Assembly (NCBI RefSeq): GCF_000006565.2
Contig: NC_031477.1
Coordinates: forward strand, 3,747,137 to 3,811,136
Reading direction: 5' to 3'
Length of the DNA stretch: 64,000 nt
From: Toxoplasma gondii ME49
Lineage: Eukaryota > Apicomplexa > Conoidasida > Eucoccidiorida > Sarcocystidae
Positions 36,301 to 48,793 of the stretch are shown piece after piece. Each line of letters begins with the position of its first letter. Position 1 is the stretch's first letter. A program made the translations under genes and the position numbers. The notes beneath the pieces were generated by a model, which worked only from the letters and a program-made list of their open reading frames with translations, searched no databases and had not been told where the DNA came from.

Positions 36301-37836
36301 AATCGAAACAGCGGTGTTCCACTCGCGTCCCACTTTTCTGCTTTATTTGCGATTCGTGTATGCAGGAGAGAGAGAGGTACGCCTATGGATCTACTTGTCC
36401 GCGTACCACAACGACAATTAATCGGCGTCCCGTTGGCTTTCTGTGTTCTTCTCATGCATGTCGCGAAGCTGTCCGAACGAGCTCTGGTGGCTTGGCTACT
36501 CCGCGACTCAGAAACGATGTTTGGGTCCTCCGAGGCTTGATCAAAGACTTCCGAGTTTTCTGCGCGCAGTGGCACTTTTGAATCGCACCCTTTTCCCTCA
36601 AGCCACCTCTACTCGTTTGCCAACGCTGCACACAAAGTGTATCCGTAGTGAACACGAAATCACTTTCAGCAGGCAGCCCTTGCGCCGCTGTACAGGCTAT
36701 ACAGGTGTCTTGCGTATGCTCTACAGGTTTCGCTGCTTTTTTCGCTGTCTCTCGCTCCCGTGTCCGGACTTAAACCTGGATTGCAACAGACCAACTACAG
36801 TTTCTGGAAAGCCCTTTTTTCTGAGGGGATCTTCACAGGTTCTGTTGCCACCCCAAAGGCGCCTCAGCCCGAATCCGATTCGTGGCTTTTTTTCGGTACG
36901 ACTGCATGCACGCAGGGTTCTTTGCGCGGGTGTAGACAGTGCGCGGAACATCGACCGTTCTGAATAGCTCGATTTCCAGGTCTCTAGTCCGCGAGACACG
37001 CTGTTTTTCACGAGGCAAGTCGAGAAAAGTCGTCTCAGACTGGTATATCCTAGATGCCCTCGTCTTCTTTTCAGTCGCTTTTCTCTAACCGGGACACTTT
37101 CCTGGGTGTCTGCGAGGGCATGCACCTCCAAGACTCACATTGTGGCTGAGGAAACTGCGTCTTCTGCCCTTCGGTGTCGCTGTCTTTCTCTTGTATAGGT
37201 GAATTACTGGCCCGTCTCTTGCTTCTTGCATCTCCCTACTTGCGTCTTTTTCTAGCCAGAGCTTCCTGGCGCATTTCTGAGCCGTCGCAGCTTGTGGCCG
37301 CTCTCGCTCGACTTCTGTATGTACCCTTGTCACACTCGGGGGCTTTCGCCCCTTCCGAGTGACCAGAAATGGCGTGCTTCCCGTGTGTGTTCTTGCCCAT
37401 GGTGTCGGCCAAGACAACACAAAAACACTTTTTCCCCGAAGCCGGTCGTGCTGCCTGAAGTGCACGTCCATGTACTGGCACTCTGCGCTTCACTAATACC
37501 TCGGCCTCTGTGCACCAGTGGTGATGCTCGGATATGTTGTTATGTTTGTTAGAGGCTAACTACCCGGCGAAACGCCCCTTTCCTTTGTAACACGCTTCTC
37601 TTCTCGTTAGTATATTTGACGGGATCTCCTCTCCAGGCTCTGCGCGTGATGGGAAGCGCTTTCCGTGGCAGTCGACATTTCGAGTAACGCTGCACACTGC
37701 AGATATTTGTATGACGTGATTCACGGCGGTATCAACTTGTGTTTTGCCCGTTGTCATGAGCAAAAAGGCAGCGTTGCCTCTTTTTCCGGAAACACGTGAG
37801 CACATCGCATTCTCTGGTTGAGCGGAACTCGACAGA
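33312..37836. other. Divergent intergenic region (coiled-coil gene / AP2 gene)
   Basis: This 4.5-kb region lies between two genes transcribed away from each other, so both promoters and any non-coding 5' exons should be here. The half next to the AP2 gene is pyrimidine-rich. The most protein-like frame is 35313-35639 on the plus strand (107 codons, in-frame ATG at 35325), but it has no recognisable motif and no flanking exons I can defend. I see no other gene. Confidence 0.55.
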
Positions 37837-40800
37837 ATGGACGGCTCCGGTGAAAGCAGCGGGCACCTCTTTAAGCCAGGCCACGGTGAAGCTCGGGTGT
37901 CTGTACACCGCGGATCGCTAACTGACTCTGGCAGTCTGCCTGCTGCCAGTCGCTGCCACTCCCAGGACAACAAACTCTCGCTTCCGTGTGCAGGCAGTAT
38001 GCTCCCCGCAAGTTCTGGCCGCTTCTCCTGCGATTCCGCTCTCTTTGGGGGACCAGTCGACTCTGCGTGCTCGTCCGATTGGACTCCCGTCGTTTCCCCT
38101 TCACGCGACCTTTCCGCAGATGGCACAGACAGCTCCTCTGTCTCCGGCTCGAGGGGTTCTTCTCTGCCCTTCGGTTCTCCGACTTCCGCACTCTTGCGGC
38201 CTTCCTCAGAGGCCTCGGCGAACTTCCCTAGACTGCACAAGAGTGTGCATGCGCTGGACGACAAAATGCGCGGCCTCGACGCTCAGCTGTATGTTCGCCC
38301 GCACCAGACACTGCCGCTGCAGCCCCGCCTCCGCGAGACAGACCTCTGTCGCAATGGCGAGGACGGAAGACCCGGGAAATTCGATTCTCCACACCTCGGC
38401 AGCAGCGCTGGCCCCTACGGGCATTCGTTTCTTGCGAATCCCCAACTGACACCCTTCGTGCCACAACACCTGTCTTCCTCTCCGCCGCAGCCGGTGCTTT
38501 CGCCTCCCGGAGAAGAAGGGAGAAACTCGGCTGCTTTTGGAAAAACCGTCTCTCGTCTCAACACTGGCGGCGGGGAAAGACAAGACTCGAGCGAGGACCA
38601 GGTCGGGGGCACTGGGCGACAGTCCGACCAAGCTACGAAAGCGAACTCCGGATCAACTCCCGCCGGGTGTGCGCAGACGGCTGGACTTCTGACCGATGTC
38701 CAGTCCTCAGGGACGAACGTGGAGCATGGGAGAGAACATTTTTCAACTCCACAAAAACCTGCAGATGGTTCGGCGCGGACATGCGGTTTCCGAGAGACTC
38801 GCGTCTCGCCTTCGAATTCGTCGCTCCCACGAACTGCATGCAGGTCACGACTAGACGCTTTTCTGCCTCAGAAATCGGTTTCACCAGACCACGAACATGT
38901 GCGTGGCACCGGAGGCGCGCGAGCGTTTGTCGGAGGCGATTCGCCGTTCCCAGAGAAACCGGATACCTTGCCAGCGACGGTAACCGCAGAATTAGCTACT
39001 GAGGCACCGCCGGCCAGCCGCGACCCCCCTGTCGAGGAGTTCCCTGGTGCACATGAACTTGAGAGCTTGCCCCCGCCTCACGTGAACTCTGGCCGGCCAC
39101 CAATCGGAGAGAAGGACGGTGCGGCCGCCTCGCCGGGGGTCTCTCGCCTGCCTTCGCAGGAACGTGTACATACACTTCTCTATCCGAATGAGAAGGACGC
39201 GTCTTCGCTCTCGAGGTGCTGTCCGTCTTCGATGCAGCCGCCGCCGGCGGGCCCTAGGCAGGAAGAAGCGCGCTCGTTCTCTGTCTCGGCTGCATCGGCT
39301 CCAGGCGCTCCTCCAGGAATCGTTTATCAAGCCTCTGCATGCGCCTCTCCCGCCACGGTCGCTTCCTTCGCCACTCCCCTCACGACCCCTGTGGGAGCTT
39401 CTGCGCAGTCAGAGCCCGCAGCTTTGCATGCACACTCTCGAAGCCGTACGGGCGCCCACCCAGAGGCCTTGCCTCCAGGCGTCCCCGGCGTCACGAGCCA
39501 GCTAGGTCGAGGAGCCAGAGGAGACAGAGAGACCCTGGCCGGGGGTGCCAGGCCCGGACAGGATGGTGTGTGCGAGCGACGCGGAGACGTGGCGAGGGGG
39601 AGGCTCGGGGGTGTCTCCGTCGCTGGAGACGAGGCGGCGGAGGGAACGTCTCACAAGGCAGCTCTGGAGGGGGCGTATGTCCAAGACGGGTGTTCTCCTC
39701 AGCCTTTGAACCCTCACGCACCCAGTGGCATATCTGCCCCCACCAACGGCTCTTCAGAGCTCGCTTCTTCTGCGATTCCAGCGTCGACGTGTCATGATGC
39801 CTTTGTGCGTTCGCCGGTTTCGGGCAGCGACTGCATGTCAGTCGCGAACCCAGGAGGCCCCCCAGGGGCGCTCGGGGGCCTCTTCCCGAGTCCACGCGGG
39901 CCTAGTGGCCCCCGGCCAACTCCACATCCCGCACAGATGGCGTTTGCCTTTGTAGGGCAACAACCGGTTTTTCCGGGATTCGACGCATCGCAGCCCGCAG
40001 GGTCTACTTTTCAATATCCCCCCATTCGTGGAGCTGTCTCTGGGGTGTCTCCCCCGCCTCCTATGCACCCTTCCTCCTTTGCGCAGCCTGTCTGGTCTCC
40101 AACTTCTGTTCCTTCTTCTTCTGTCTCGTCTTCTGTTTCCTCCTCTGGCGTCTCTTCTTCGGCGCCTCCGCCTCTGGCAGTGGGCTTTCAGAATCCATGT
40201 CCGTGGCGGCCGACAGCTCCCCGGGACCGGAGCGAGGGGGGCGCGGGATCTCCAGGAGTCTCATGTGGGTCCGCGCCTCCGGCCCCCACACACCCCACAG
40301 GAAAAGGAGGAGCGGCGGGGCGCGCCGGGAAGCAGCTGGGGCAGGCGACCCGGTTTCTGTCGTCGGTCTCTGGGGTCGTGTACGACAAGGGCGGGGAGAA
40401 GTGGATAGCGCGGTGGAGCGAGAACGGGAAGCCGTTCAAGAAGACCTTCGCTGTCGGAAAGCATGGCTTCGACGCGGCGAGGAAGATGGCGGAGGACTGT
40501 CGCCTTCAGGCCCTATACGCGAAGCGGTGGAACAGTGCCTCCGGACTTCCTGCGAGCTTTTCAAAGAGCAATTCTCTGGGTCGCTCGACGCCCGGCGACA
40601 GGGGCAAGACCGAATCCACCAACTCCGCGAAATGCAAACGCGACACGTCCGGGGAATCCGGGTGTACAGACACCGGGCTCAGGTCCTTGCACATGGGGGG
40701 CGCCGGCGACCTTTCTTCTCTCGGCCACCCTGGAACGCCTCCCAGAGACCAGGAAGGAGCTCCGGCTTCGTTCCTGCTCGAGGGAACTGGCGTCGTCCGC

Positions 40801-43800
40801 AGCTCGCAGGTCCAGACGCCGTTTCGCCTCTACGACAGCGTTCCTTCTCCTCTTCGCTCTGGAGATGCCCTTGGCGCTCAGCGTGGATTGGTGCCTCAGC
40901 TGCTGAACAATGCTCTCGTGGGGGTCCCGTTTGCCCCACCGCCTGGTGCTTCGCACTCGGGATGCTCTGCGGCCTTGCCTCCCGGGCCAGGTGCCCCGGT
41001 ACAGGTCTCTTCGCCTCACACAGGGTTTGTTGCCCCAGCCGACGTGGATGCTCCACCCCGGGACGGTTTGGAGGGCCTTGGCGGGGCAGCCGAGGTGTCT
41101 CCTCAAATCGCCGTCCAAGACGGTGGGAAGAAGGGCGAGGGACTGCTTGGGTCGGCCTCCTTGAGTGTTCGGCGGCGGAGGAAGCGGGAGCCGGATGAGA
41201 AGTTCAGTCCTGGAGAGAGCAACGCAGCGGTGAAGAAGACGCCGAGGCCGGGGTCTTTCCACCCTCATTCATGTCCAGGATCCGAGGGATTTCGAAGCCA
41301 CGATGGACCTGGAGATTCAACAGAAGCTCGATGCGCGGGCCTCCCAGCTTTCCAACATGCGACAGCCCCCTCTTCTGTATGCTGGCCGTCGACAGCTTCT
41401 CTGCCTTCGCTCGACAAAGCAGGGCAAAGAGCCGAGCACGCTGGACCTTCTGCTTTCTCGTCTTTTTCGTCTGTGCAGCAGTCCCCTGGGTCTGTCGAGA
41501 CGTGGAGACCGGAGGGCGACGGAGGGCCTGCGTCTCCGGCTCGAGACGCGGGGCGCCGTGGCGCGGAGTCGGAGGAGCGGGAGACGGGCGAGCTTGCAGG
41601 ACCTTTCGCAGGAGTCTCTGCCTCCGCTGGATCTGCATCTCGGAAGGGACAGCAGAAGCAGCTGACCCGGCAAATTCAGCGACAGCAACAGCTCTACCGT
41701 CAACAGGAGGCGTTGCTCCAGAACCAAGAGGAGCTCTTCTCGCGACTGCTGCGCCGTCGCTCTCGACAAGAAAGAAGCGACGTTCGACGCCGCATGCAGC
41801 GAGACGTCTCGTCGCTTCGGCGCCTCCCGGCCATGCTGCTGTCTCCCCTCAGAGACACCTTGGTGGCCTCTGCTGCCCGGTTGCCTCTGGCGACGAGGGG
41901 CACAAAGCGCGAAAGCCAGAAAGAGCGGAGAGACTGCGGGGCTGGAATCGGAGGCGAGACTGCTTCGGAGAAGAAAGAGATGGCTGAGCCAGTGAGAGTC
42001 CACCGGCGAGACAGAGGAGGCGCAAGAGATGAAGAAAAGCCTTCGACAGAAGGAGTGAGGCAGGCCGATCCCAAAGGAAGAAAAGCAGAAGGTTTTCCGA
42101 CCTGGGTAATCCCCCCAAATGAAGAACTCAAGGCGGCGCAGGTCTTGCGCGCCCTCAGAGTCCAGCGGCGAGCCGCCGCCCGAGAAGGCAAGCTCCTTGA
42201 ATCCCTCCTCGTACACAGGGGGGAAGGAGAAGGAACTTTTTCTGAGGAGACAGAAGGCAATACGGGGATAGAGGATGCTGGGACCGAATCCGATGCGACG
42301 GTCACACAGGAGACAGCGGAGAAAGTCGTTGAAAACGTCCAGAAAATGGAGGAACTCGAGAGCAAAGTAGAAAAGGAAAATGAACGGAGAAGGGAGGCCG
42401 AAGACGAGACACCAAAGCAGAGCAGTGAAGAAGCGCCTGGCGTTCAGCAGTCCCCACACAAGCTCTCGACCAACAATGAAAATGACGCCTCGCCCCAGAA
42501 ACTCACAAAGAGCGTGCGTTTCGCGGAGAGTGTCGCCGGGTCGAGCTCTGCCGTACAGACAGCTGGCGCGGCTGACGAAGAGCCTCTCGCCACAGAAACG
42601 CTCGAAGGTAGGGGTGCTGGCAAAATCTGTAAAGATTCGATTGGCTGCAAGGAGACCTCCAAGAAGAACGGAACGCGAGAGGAGAAAGACTCGGAAAAGA
42701 GGGAAGCACTTTCTCTTTCAAGGAAAACAGAACTGCGATTGACAACCAAGCCCCCTTCATGCGCCCTGCTATGCGCATGCCACCGAGGGAAAGAAAGACA
42801 CAGTTATACCTTATTTTGATACGTATATATATATATATATTTGTTTGTATAATTCTCTGTATCGTGTTTCCCCGTATATAGTTTATATATATATGTATAT
42901 ATATATATATATATAGATAGATATGAACAGAGGCCTGCATATTAGCATTTGCGTGTCTTGTGAGCATTTTCACGAAGGTGGATGGGCCTTTCTGTGTAGG
43001 ACGCGTCAGCAGTTTTCTCGGATGTTGTGTCTGTTTCAGGAAGACGCGTCGGAGGAATTCCTGTTCCAGCGACGTCGTCTCCGGCTCCAGTCTTCCCATG
43101 CACTGCGGCGCAGCTCGGCGATCTTTGCATGGACACACTGTACGCTCTGGGGACCGTGCGTCCTCAGTGGCGACGGCAGGACCACCGCCGGGCCTTTGGA
43201 TGGCACTTGTCGCAGATAAAGCCAGACCTGATTTTGCCATCTCTGCATGCGTCGCGCGTCCTTCGCCGTTTGTCGCCCAGACCCTCTAACGCCGTCGAGT
43301 TTCCTCGCGAAGAACTCGCAGCTGCATCCAGTGCGGCTGGCCTGGTGTACGGCGAGGGGCTGTCGTCACACCACACGCTACGGAGCTACGTGGACGCGTT
43401 TCGTCCTCTCTTCTCGTCGCCTTCGTCGCCGCCGCTGGAGTTCCTTCACCTCTCCTCTGGAGACCTGTTGATGTCCCTCTGGCAACTGGAAGAAGGCGGA
43501 AGGGCGGCGGTCATCGACAACGTCCTCCTCGCTCTCGACGCGCTGTACGAACGCCATACGGGGCGGAGACTCCGAGGGACCGCACCGCCGCCGTTTGCGG
43601 TTTCCAGTCCTTCTTCGGCACCTTCCTCGCTCTTTGCTTTGGCGCATCTCCAGGGCGGAGCGACGAGCACGACGCCGTTGCCCGCGACTGCGCTGCCTTC
43701 GCCTCCTTTTCCCAGAGTCTCCTCGGCGCCAGACTCTCCCGTCTTTGCCCCTGACGCCTCGCATGGGCCTTCACAGCGGCGGCAGGTGTCTCCGCATGTG

Positions 43801-46293
43801 ACGTTTGAGACGCCACCGACGCACCCGAGAGACCGTGACTCGGAGACAAGTGTGGAGAGAAACGCGAGTCCGGAGGCGAGTCCTCAAGCAGCGACTCTCG
43901 CTGCACCTGCACCTTGTGACGGCGACCGTGAAGAGAACTTTGTGCTCGCCTACAATCCCGAGGCGAAGGCGTTGAGGCAAGTCAACTTCCTCGCGGTCGG
44001 AGTTCGGGTGTTCCTACACCTCGAAGTCGTCGAAGAGATGCTCCACCTCCAAGCAAAGATGCAACGTACCCCAGGCCGAGACGACAGAGCGACCGCTTCC
44101 TCAGGGCCTTCTGTGGACGACGGCTCCGGTTTAATGACGAGTTTGCCTTCGACTTGTTCTGGCGTATCTGGGAAGAAGGACCCAATGCATTGGTCTGCTC
44201 TCTTCGTGACTGTGCCGGCTCCAAGTGTCTCGACAGCTGCGTCGAAGCCGCTGTTCGTGGTGGCCGAGATGGTCGACCGGCGCCTTCAAGTCCCATGCGG
44301 TGAGCAGCTTCTCTTCCGGCCGCTGCCGCTCTCCCCGGCGGCGCCTTCTGCTCTCCTTGCCTTCGCGCCTGCGCGAGTCTGTCAGCTTCTGCGGGCGGGC
44401 GCGATGTGTCTGACGCGCTTCACCGAGAAAGAAGGAGGCAAGAGACCGCGAGGCAGTGCCCAGCGCTGTAGCGCGGCCTCCTCGTTCTTCTACAGTCCCC
44501 CGCCTCTCGACCTTTCTCACCTCGCCTCCTTCGCGCCCGCGGCGTCCACGCTGACTCCGCCTTCGTCTCCCGCGTCGTCGCCTTCAGCCTCGGCCTCGCA
44601 GACTGGACCGGGAAGAGCCAAAAGCCGAGGAACCTCCCCGGTTGGCCCTGAGAGTCCTGAGGCTGCCAGCACAACTTCCGACGGCCTGGCGGTGCCTGGA
44701 TCGGCCTCGGCGGTCTCGACGCCTGGGGTGCCAGCTGGGGCTTCAGGCGCGTCTTTGGGGGCGCCGGCACCGTCGCCGATGGCTTCTCCCGGGGGGTCTC
44801 CAGGGCGCCCGCCGAAGCCGGTGTGTTGTCCGGCGGCACCGGGGATTGAGACAGCGTGGCGATGCAAGTGCAGCCACCGGCGGCATGAGCTTCAGTTGGA
44901 AATCAAGCAGAAGTTGAGGCAGGACAAGAAGCGGTGTTTGGCGCTGATTCGGGAGTACCCGGATCTGTCTCTCCTCGTCGGGGCGCCCCCGGCGACCCCC
45001 CGTGAGAAGGAGACCGGTGCGAAGCGCCAAGCGCCCGAGGGCCGCCGCACGGCGACCCCCAGTGGCTCTGGGACTCTGACCGCGAAAGGCGGGGACCTTC
45101 AAGGTTCGACGCCGAGCGGTGCGGGGCTCCTCTCCTTGGCGCGGACGTCGCAACTCGAAATGCTTGCGTACTTGGTTGAAGTCGACCCTTGGAAGTACGC
45201 GAAGAATCGACAAGACGCGCCGAAGCCGGAAGAGATTCCCGGCCTGCTGGCAAAGTACAAGGCCGCTGTGCGGACTGCAGAGTACGGCCGAATGCTTCAA
45301 AAGTGGAGGGCAGGACAGAGCCGCGAGGACGAAGGGCGAGGCGGCGCGGACGGGAGGAAAGAGGGCGACGGACTTCTTTCCCCGACGGCGTCGCCTCCGA
45401 GTCGCCGAAAGCAAGGAAAAGACTCTTCTCCCAATTCCGCCTCATCTCAGGCTTCGGGACCTGCCCCGAGTCCTTCTCTCTCGCCGGGCGCTGGAGCCGC
45501 CGCGGTCCTGGAGGCCGAGAAGCCGGAGCCCCAGAGCCCACAGGAGTCTCCATGTCCCCTCGAGCCTGCGGCAGGCCAGGAGCCGCGCGCGACCTCTTCG
45601 GCTCTCCCGGCCGGCTCGCCGCCTTGGGCGCTTCCCCTCGTCCCGCCAGGGGGCTCGCCGCGTGCTTCAGTGTCTCCGTCGGTGCTCGAGGAGCTCCTTC
45701 GAATTCAGACGGCGATGTCGCAGCTGGCGATCGGCACGGCGATTTGTGTGCGCGTCAAGGCCCTCCTGGGTCTCCCCGCGGGCGCCGAGCAACACATTCG
45801 TGGAGTCGTGACGAGAAACGCGCTGAAGTTTCCATGGGAGAAACCTGCTGCTCCTCAAGTGCAGGCAGCCGGTCCGAGCGTCGGCGCCTCGCGGACGTCG
45901 CCCTCGCGGCGGCTTTCCGGCGGAGTTCTGCCCGGGGACGAGGCCGGCGAGAGGCGGGAGAAAGGCGGCGCGCGGCGAGGAGTGGCAGAGGGGGACACTG
46001 AGAAGAAGGAAGACGAGGGAACAGCTCTCTGTGCGGGCAGCAGGGAGACCGAGGCGGACGGCGCAGGGTACCTCACGCTGTCTCTCAACAACCGAAAAGA
46101 AGAATTCATTCTCAGCTTCCGCGAGGTCCAGTGCCTTGTCGCCCAAGACGACCTCCGTCTCGTCAGAACGCGCGCGCGACAGTGGGTCAGCTCCTTCGGA
46201 CCGCAGCCCAGCGCAGACCGGAAGGGAGAACGAGAAGAAGAGAAGGAAACTGGGGGACGCACTCGCAAGTTCGTTGTTGACGAAGACTTTTAA
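37837..46293 (+). CDS. ApiAP2-domain protein (about 2,674 residues)
   Basis: A probable sequence-specific DNA-binding regulator of the apicomplexan AP2 family. Two exons, 37837-42607 and 43040-46293, are joined in phase 1 so that the split codon reads GGA and the frame stays open. The ATG at 37837 follows an in-frame-closed leader. Residues 1-830 are Ser/Pro/Gly-rich and disordered. The single clear AP2 domain is at about 836-893 (40340-40515): SGVVYDKGGEKWIARWSENG, then KPFKKTFAVGKHGFDAARKM, with the expected three strands and helix. A Gln/Arg-rich coil (RQIQRQQQLYRQQEALLQNQ) lies near residue 1275. The second exon has several conserved-looking islands in disordered sequence: AQLGDLCMDTLYALG near 1615, WRCKCSHRRHELQLEIKQKL near 2197, LEMLAYLVEVDPWKYAKNRQ near 2297, and a strand-rich end from about 2470. 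Exon 2 alone could be a separate gene, but phase and acceptor favour one protein. Confidence 0.85.
40340..40515 (+). other. AP2 DNA-binding domain coding segment
   Basis: Encodes the single AP2 domain of the protein above, residues about 836-893. Visible landmarks are Gly-Val-Val-Tyr at the start of strand 1, Trp-Ile-Ala-Arg-Trp in strand 2, and Lys-Lys-Thr-Phe in strand 3. The amphipathic helix around FDAARKMAEDCRLQAL follows. Confidence 0.9.
42608..43039 (+). other. AP2 gene intron with (TA)n arrays
   Basis: The donor is GAAG followed by GTAGGG and the acceptor is CTGTTTCAG before GAAGAC. The 432-bp intron carries TA-rich arrays at about 42822-42926. Without splicing, the first-exon frame would end at TGA 42817-42819 after about 70 Lys/Arg-rich codons. 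Confidence 0.75.
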
Positions 46294-48793
46294 CGAAAAA
46301 GAGAAGGCAAGAGAAACACAGAGCGAGAGCGCGAGAAGGAGTGAGCGTGAGAGTGCTGTGTGGGGTATGGGGTGCAGGGCCTTCTTGTGTTTTGCGGAGA
46401 CGGACATCGGGTCACGAGACGGTGCACTGTGCTGCAGACTTTGCGAGTCTGTGTTCCTGGTGAGTGTCAAATGTCTACCGTCTCGACAATGCGACGTAAT
46501 CCTGAGATTGTTTGTGAGAGAAGGAGACACGCATACGCAGTTCCTTCAGAAGTGACTTCTGCTCTTCGGAGTCACTACCTGTCAGGATCTACTGCTTTCT
46601 GGGAAATCTGTCGGAAGCGAAAAGAACTGGTTTAATCAAGAGTGTCTCGGCCGCAGATAATAGAACGAGGTTAGGACGCGAGACTACTCAGTGGCCACCG
46701 GCTCTTGGAACCGAGAAACTGAACTCCAGGTTTTCTCGCAGGACCACTGCGACCATCCACGTGCGTTCATGCCTCTCTCTTCTCTCTTCTCACCATTATC
46801 TCTTCCCTCTCCTCCTCTTTCTTCTCTTTTTCTCTGGGGCTACTCACGTCACAAAAAGCATGCCCTCGCTTCTGGTGGAACACACGACGAAACACAGGAA
46901 ATCGCCTTCGAATGAAAACAGAGGAGACAGACAAGGCAGAGCGCAGAAGCCCAACGCCCTAACCACGAGGCAAAGACGTACCTAGAGGCTCCTTGGCAAG
47001 GGATGCGCTTCGAATTTGGAACGCGCCCTTGCTCGGGACGCGTTTCAGTCCCCCTGATACAATAGGATAAGTCACTGCCAGCATAGGAGCTGTAAAGATG
47101 GTCGACTCTATGACTTCATCGAATATAACTGCACGCAGGTGAATGCGACAGTTCAAACTGCAGCAAAAGGACTCCACTCAACATCTTGTCCATGTGAACG
47201 CCGGTTTCCGACTTTTAGAAACAAACACTATTTCCAGCTGTCAACCTGAGGGGTCTCGAGAAGTCAAGAACTCCATACGCGTTTCGTCCACCTAGAAGTT
47301 CCTGGGACATCCAAGAACATGTGTGTGGATGCGGTGAGACACTGTCGTTTTTGAGTCGAATTGCATGCAGTGCAGACGAGAGTCCAGTTCTCGGCGCCTG
47401 TTTCTGCTTATATCTTGACGATTTTCATCCAGCGTTCATTCTGGCTGCCTTTTTTGGGCGGGGAAAACGGGGGAGACTCTGCCTGGAAGTGGCGGACCAA
47501 AAGCTGGAGTGCCTTGAGTGTCTGTCTACGTGAAAGACTCGAAACGTTGCCAGGTCACACACAAACAAAAAAGTAAAAGTGAAGAACAATATGCTTGTAT
47601 CCATATATATAGATATTTATATATATTTATATGTTTTTTTATGTGTATAACAGCTGGTGAAAAGGTTCTCTCCATTAGGATCAAAGTTTGGAATGTTCCT
47701 CTTTAGAGGTCCTGGAGAAATCTTGACACATATATGTATCCATGTATATGAATGTGCACATGTCCATATATATATATATATATATATACATGTTTATATA
47801 TATATATATATTCAAACGCACTTAAAGGGGTTTGTATGCACCGGTATTTGTAAAGCAAAGGTTTGTTCATAACTGTCAAGATTGAAGTGTCTTTTCTTTC
47901 CGAGGTTCACGAGGAACGGAGAGACATGGAGAATACAGCGAATGCATGCAGTTGTTTTCGAGAACAGATTTCAGTTCGTTTACCAGACGAATGGTAAGTG
48001 CAAACCTCTGCAACCTACAGCAGTTAAGCCAAAACAGCACAACTCAGTCCCTGGTCGAGGGTACCCTTGTGTATGTACACCCCAAATGCATGCATTCTTC
48101 TGGACCTCGCCTCAGGCGCTTTTCCCACGCTCGCGTCTCCTTCGCGACCGAGACATCCGACAGAGAAACCGAGGAGACACGACGCGGAGCGTCACGCATT
48201 TAAGCGAAACCCACACACACACACACACTGAACAGACACCACAAATGAGACATTCCTAACTCAAGGAACCTCTCTCGTCCTCTCCCTCCGTTTTGCAGTT
48301 GTGTCTGCATTCATGAATTCGGTTTTGCAATTGTGTCTGCATGCACCGACCGCGGCCATCCCCGGGCGCCTGCTTCAGCACACAGACAAACTCTTTTCTC
48401 GTTCTCTTTTCCCCTCTTTCCACAGACTAGCACTTGGTTCTCGACATTTCTCTTCAGCTCTCCGAGCCGCAAGGCTGTCGCTTCTCTGCCGACTCGTCGA
48501 ATCGCCGTCGATCGCTGGCACGGACTACACGCTCTGTCTGTTCGACTTCCTTCTCCCTGGGACCTTGGGTTTGGTCCGCAGCAAGAGACTGGCCGCTCGA
48601 CGAAGCGGGCAGAAGACGAGGGGACTTTGTTCTCTCTCGCGGTCGATACGAGAGAGGTAACAGGAATCCATCGCCTGCACCTCGTCTTTCGTCTCTTACA
48701 CAGCTGGAAGTATATTCAGTGCCTTAAGGACTGCAGTGGGAGCGATCGCCAAGAACTCGAGAGTGCGTCCAGCGAGATCTCTTCATCAAGTCT
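46294..48793. other. Convergent 3' spacer between AP2 and MSH6 genes
   Basis: Holds the 3' UTRs of two genes that run toward each other. TA-rich arrays occur at about 47601-47635 and 47763-47812, and an (AC)n patch lies near 48211-48228. Short frames on both strands look non-coding. A tRNA-like A box on the minus strand near 46950-46980 lacks the rest of a tRNA. Confidence 0.55.

Noticed and set aside
40197..41198. 333-codon plus-strand frame inside the AP2 exon
   Set aside because: It is an out-of-frame shadow of the AP2-domain region; the AP2 motif is only in the first frame.
43378..45553. Several Arg-rich minus-strand frames opposite AP2 exon 2
   Set aside because: Shadows created by GC-rich codon use on the coding strand; no motif and no splice sites.
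46900..47010. Minus-strand tRNA-like stretch (CGTGGTTAGGGCGTTGGGC)
   Set aside because: It resembles a D-arm/A box, but there is no proper B box (GGTTCGANNCC) and no acceptor stem pairing at the right distance.
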